Assembly (NCBI GenBank): GCA_030373145.1
Contig: JAUCZK010000006.1
Location: 1 to 64,000, forward strand
Length of the DNA: 64,000 nt
Source: Cyanobium sp. CZS48M
Lineage (GTDB): Bacteria > Cyanobacteriota > Cyanobacteriia > PCC-6307 > Cyanobiaceae
Direction of reading: 5' to 3'
This document shows, one piece after another, positions 61,271 to 64,000 of the stretch. The translations under genes and the position numbers were made by a program. Positions within the stretch are counted from its first letter, which is position 1; every line of letters begins with the position of its first letter. Below the pieces are notes generated by a model that saw only the letters and a program-made list of their open reading frames with translations, had not been told where the DNA came from and ran no database searches.

Positions 61271-63271
61271 TCAGCTGGCGGCGGTGGAGCGGCGACGACG
61301 CACGCGGTTGGCGGGCATCTCCGGTTCTTCCGGCTTGGTTTCCGCCACCTGGGCCACCTGGGCCACGGGGGCGCTGACGGGGATCTTGGTGGCGACGGCC
61401 ACGGCGCCGGTGCCCACAACCCGCTGGGGAGCCGCATGGTTGCGGATCACGGGTTCACGGCCTGAGCTCTCGCGGCGACCGCCGCGGGGGGCCGGACGGC
61501 TGTCGGGCTCGGCATCGGCACGGCCCTTGTAGGCCGGGGTGCCGGCCGGAGCCGGCTGCACCAGGCAGATGATCAACGGCTCCACCTGCAGCTCACGCCG
61601 CAAGCGGCGCTGCAGACCCACCTCGATCTCCCGTTGCACACCCACCCAGTCCACCTCGGGGGCCGTGCCGCCGGTGTTGCGGGCCAGCTGATTCCAGCGG
61701 TTGTCCAGCACCCAGCCGATCTCCCGCTCGGCCCAGACCGAGAGCCGGCGGGCATCGGCAGTGGTGACCACACCGCGCAGGTTCACCCGCGGCGGAGCGC
61801 CCATGACGCCATCGGTGCTGATCACGGTCAGCAGGGTGATGACGCCGTCTTCGGCCAGCTGCTGGCGTTCCTTGAGAACGCGGGTGTCGACGATGCCGTT
61901 GCGGGAGGCATCCAGCAGTTCGATGCCGGCCTTGACCGGATCCCCCTTGTGGATGGTGGTGGGGGTGAGCTCCACCACATCACCGTTGTCGATGATCAGC
62001 ATGTTGTCGGCGGGAATCCCCATCGACTGGGCCGTGCGTGAGTGGCACACGAGCATGCGGTGCTCGCCGTGCACCGGCACGAAGAATTTCGGCCGGGTGA
62101 GGGCCAGCATCAGCTTGTGGTCTTCCTGGCAACCATGGCCCGACACGTGAATGCCTTCGCCCTTGCCGTAGACCACCTTGGCGCCCATCATCATCAGCCG
62201 GTCGATGGTGTTCACCACCGAGATGGTGTTGCCGGGGATCGGGCTGGCGGAGAAGATGATCGTGTCGGTGGGTTTGACCTGCACCTGGGGGTGCTCACCA
62301 CGGGAGATGCGGCTGAGGGCCGCCAGGGGTTCGCCCTGGCTGCCGGTCATCAGCAGCAGGGTTTCGCGATCGGGAAGGTCGCGGATCTGCTTGATCGGCA
62401 CGAACAGCTCATCGGGGCAGCGGATGTACCCGAGCTCACGCGCCTTGGCGATCACGTTGAGCATGGAGCGGCCCAGCAGACCCACCTTGCGGCCGTGCTT
62501 CATCGCCAGCTCCAGGATCATCGAAACCCGGTGCACCGAACTGGCGAAGGTGGTGACGATCACCCGACCGTCGGAATTGGCGAAGTGGCGGTCGAGGTTT
62601 GGGAACACCGAGCGCTCGGGCGGGGTGAAGCCGGGCACCTCGGCGTTGGTGGAGTCACTGAACAGGCAAAGCACGCCCTGCTCACCGTAGTGAGCCATCC
62701 GCTGGATGTCGAAGTATTCGCCATCCACAGGGGTGTGGTCGAACTTGAAGTCGCCGGTGAAGATCACCACACCCACCGGGGTGGTGATCGCCAGGCTGAA
62801 GCTGTCGGCAATCGAGTGGGTGTTGCGGATGAACTCCACCTGGAAGTGCTGGCCCACCTTGACCACATCCCGGGGGCTCACCGTCTGGATGATGGTGCGA
62901 TCGGTGACGGCAGCCTCCTCCATCTTGCCCTGAAGCATCGACATGGCCAGCCTCGGGCCATAGATCACAGGGATGCTGAAGTTCTTGAGGTGGTGGGGAA
63001 TCCCGCCGATGTGATCTTCGTGACCATGGGTCACGATCATGCCGCGGATGCGCTTCTGGTTTTCACGCAGATAGCTGGTGTCCGGCAGCACCACGTTGAC
63101 GCCGTGCATGCCATCGCTGGGGAAGGCGAGGCCGGCATCCACCAGCATCAGCTCATCGCCATATTCAAAAACACAGGTGTTCTTGCCGATCTCATGCAGA
63201 CCGCCGAGGGGGATGACCCGCAGGGCTGGCTGCTTGTTGGTGGGGGAATTTTTAATGTTGCTTGAGCTCAT
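61271..63271 (-). CDS. rnj: Ribonuclease J
   Basis: Metallo-beta-lactamase/beta-CASP nuclease with 5'-3' exo- and endonuclease activity in RNA turnover. The 666-residue protein has LRVIPLGGLHEIGKNTCVF, the zinc site MIVTHGHEDHIGG, FTGDFKFDHTPV, VTTFASSVHRVSMI, and the beta-CASP motif GKGEGIHVSGHGCQEDHKLM with KFFVPVHGEHRML. The C-terminal 100 residues are a Pro/Ala/Arg-rich, probably unstructured tail ending RVRRRRSTAAS, as in other cyanobacterial RNase J. ATG 63271 is the first start. It lies 109 bases after dapA on the same strand. Confidence 0.96.
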   Translation of the reverse strand: MSSSNIKNSPTNKQPALRVIPLGGLHEIGKNTCVFEYGDELMLVDAGLAFPSDGMHGVNVVLPDTSYLRENQKRIRGMIVTHGHEDHIGGIPHHLKNFSIPVIYGPRLAMSMLQGKMEEAAVTDRTIIQTVSPRDVVKVGQHFQVEFIRNTHSIADSFSLAITTPVGVVIFTGDFKFDHTPVDGEYFDIQRMAHYGEQGVLCLFSDSTNAEVPGFTPPERSVFPNLDRHFANSDGRVIVTTFASSVHRVSMILELAMKHGRKVGLLGRSMLNVIAKARELGYIRCPDELFVPIKQIRDLPDRETLLLMTGSQGEPLAALSRISRGEHPQVQVKPTDTIIFSASPIPGNTISVVNTIDRLMMMGAKVVYGKGEGIHVSGHGCQEDHKLMLALTRPKFFVPVHGEHRMLVCHSRTAQSMGIPADNMLIIDNGDVVELTPTTIHKGDPVKAGIELLDASRNGIVDTRVLKERQQLAEDGVITLLTVISTDGVMGAPPRVNLRGVVTTADARRLSVWAEREIGWVLDNRWNQLARNTGGTAPEVDWVGVQREIEVGLQRRLRRELQVEPLIICLVQPAPAGTPAYKGRADAEPDSRPAPRGGRRESSGREPVIRNHAAPQRVVGTGAVAVATKIPVSAPVAQVAQVAETKPEEPEMPANRVRRRRSTAAS

Positions 63272-63380
63272 GGGAGAGGAAACGAAGGGTTGCAGAAAAA
63301 ATGAACGGAAACTGAACTGAATCGAAGTGTTGCTGTTGCGAGAACTCCAGGCGGCACTGCGCTGGAGCTAAGCCGTGGCG

Positions 63381-64000
63381 TCAGGTAGGACGCAGGGCAG
63401 CCAGGGCGGAGGTCAATCGGGCACGGACGTCGCTGTCAGCGGAGACCAGCGGAAGACGGGGGGCGCCCACGGGCCAGCCCTCCAGTTCAAGGGCGGCTTT
63501 GACGGGGATGGGATTGGTGGTGGCGAACAGGGCCCTGCAGAGGGGCAGCAGCCGTTCGTGCAGGGCCAGGGCCGCAGCCAGCTCGCCGGACAGAAAGGCG
63601 GAGATCATGCGCTGGATCTCGCGTCCCACCAGATGACTGGCCACGCTCACCACGCCGACGGCACCCACCGCCAGCATCGGCAGGGTCAGGGCATCGTCGC
63701 CGCTGTAGATCGCCAGGCGATCGCCGCAGAGCAGCCGCAGCTGACTCACTTCATCGGTGCTGCCGCTGGCGGCCTTGTAGCTCACCACATTGGCGAGGTC
63801 GAGCAGGCGGGCCGTGGTGGCCGGCTCAAGGCTGCAGCCGGTGCGGCCCGGGATGTTGTAAAGCATCACCGGCAGGCCGGGGGCCGCCTGGGCGATCGCA
63901 CGGAAATGGGCTTCCAGGCCTTGCTGGGGTGGCTTGTTGTAATAGGGCACCACCACCAAAGCCCCGTCGGCGCCTTCCTCGGCCGCCCGTTCGATCGCTT
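63381..64000 (-). CDS. dapA: 4-hydroxy-tetrahydrodipicolinate synthase, C-terminal part (cut by window edge)
   Basis: Condenses aspartate semialdehyde and pyruvate in lysine synthesis. About 205 residues are inside the window; the frame is open to base 64000 with [20 protein letters not shown] just inside the edge. Recognised elements are [18 protein letters not shown], the Tyr-containing YNIPGRTG, the Schiff-base Lys in [17 protein letters not shown], and [20 protein letters not shown]. The apparent internal ATG or GTG starts near 63959 are not the true start. The end ALAALRPT is normal. lysC, in the same pathway, is elsewhere in the window. Confidence 0.96.
   Translation of the reverse strand, partial: AIERAAEEGADGALVVVPYYNKPPQQGLEAHFRAIAQAAPGLPVMLYNIPGRTGCSLEPATTARLLDLANVVSYKAASGSTDEVSQLRLLCGDRLAIYSGDDALTLPMLAVGAVGVVSVASHLVGREIQRMISAFLSGELAAALALHERLLPLCRALFATTNPIPVKAALELEGWPVGAPRLPLVSADSDVRARLTSALAALRPT

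Noticed and set aside
63340-63375. Six-base-pair hairpin CTCCAG/CTGGAG between dapA and rnj
   Set aside because: Short stem, 11-base loop and no T-run, so not convincing as a terminator.

Overview
The window reads as chromosome of a G+C-rich unicellular cyanobacterium, most likely of the Synechococcus/Cyanobium (picocyanobacterial) group. The pointers are a photosystem II gene (psbZ), a Ycf23/DUF561 gene, a Ycf52-like acetyltransferase, a four-ACT aspartokinase, a 656-residue GyrB and an RNase J next to dapA. The genus is inferred from gene content, not proved.

Layout. 1-9.1 kb is mostly housekeeping: a group-2-type sigma factor (partial), mgtE, a thiol peroxidase of the GPx family, two tandem crcB/fluC genes, a small SH3-like secreted protein, gyrB, miaA, infC, a GntR regulator and cysE. 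9.1-12.6 kb is a first polysaccharide ABC exporter (Wzm plus a Wzt with a carbohydrate-binding tail) and a RgpF-like glycosyltransferase, followed by secA on the other strand. 15.4-16.5 kb is gene-poor. 16.5-18.0 kb holds an acetyltransferase, an unknown glycosyltransferase-like gene and tRNA-Gly(GCC). 18.1-24.7 kb is a type I secretion locus: parvulin, an ABC exporter with a CNB domain and a dead C39 domain, HlyD, and an acidic RTX-like protein closed by a strong terminator.

24.7-39.8 kb is a large cell-surface polysaccharide island. It has two related GT4 genes, a GT25, an acyltransferase, five sulfotransferase-like P-loop proteins (one fused to a GT2), a GT2-GT4 fusion, another GT2, the relic of a sugar nucleotidyltransferase, and a second Wzm/Wzt pair that overlaps ribH. 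39.8-47.2 kb returns to core genes: ribH, psbZ, mutS, cobH (fused to a DUF6165-like domain), holA and lysC. 47.2-56.2 kb is a second accessory block between lysC and uvrB: a polyprenyl-phosphate sugar transferase and, on the other strand, a tight four-gene run with two cyanophycin-synthetase-like ligases, an alkaline-phosphatase-superfamily phosphodiesterase and a GT4. 56.2-64 kb is core again: uvrB, a holin-4-family membrane protein, DUF561, tilS, a small TPR-like protein, rnj and dapA (partial).

Taken together, the accessory genes look like machinery for making, sulfating/acylating and exporting at least two surface glycans and for secreting an RTX protein. The least explained system is the pair of cyanophycin-synthetase-like ligases with a phosphodiesterase and a glycosyltransferase downstream of uvrB. 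Many genes in the window overlap their upstream neighbour by an ATGA, GTGA, TTGA or even CTGA tetranucleotide, which suggests extensive translational coupling.
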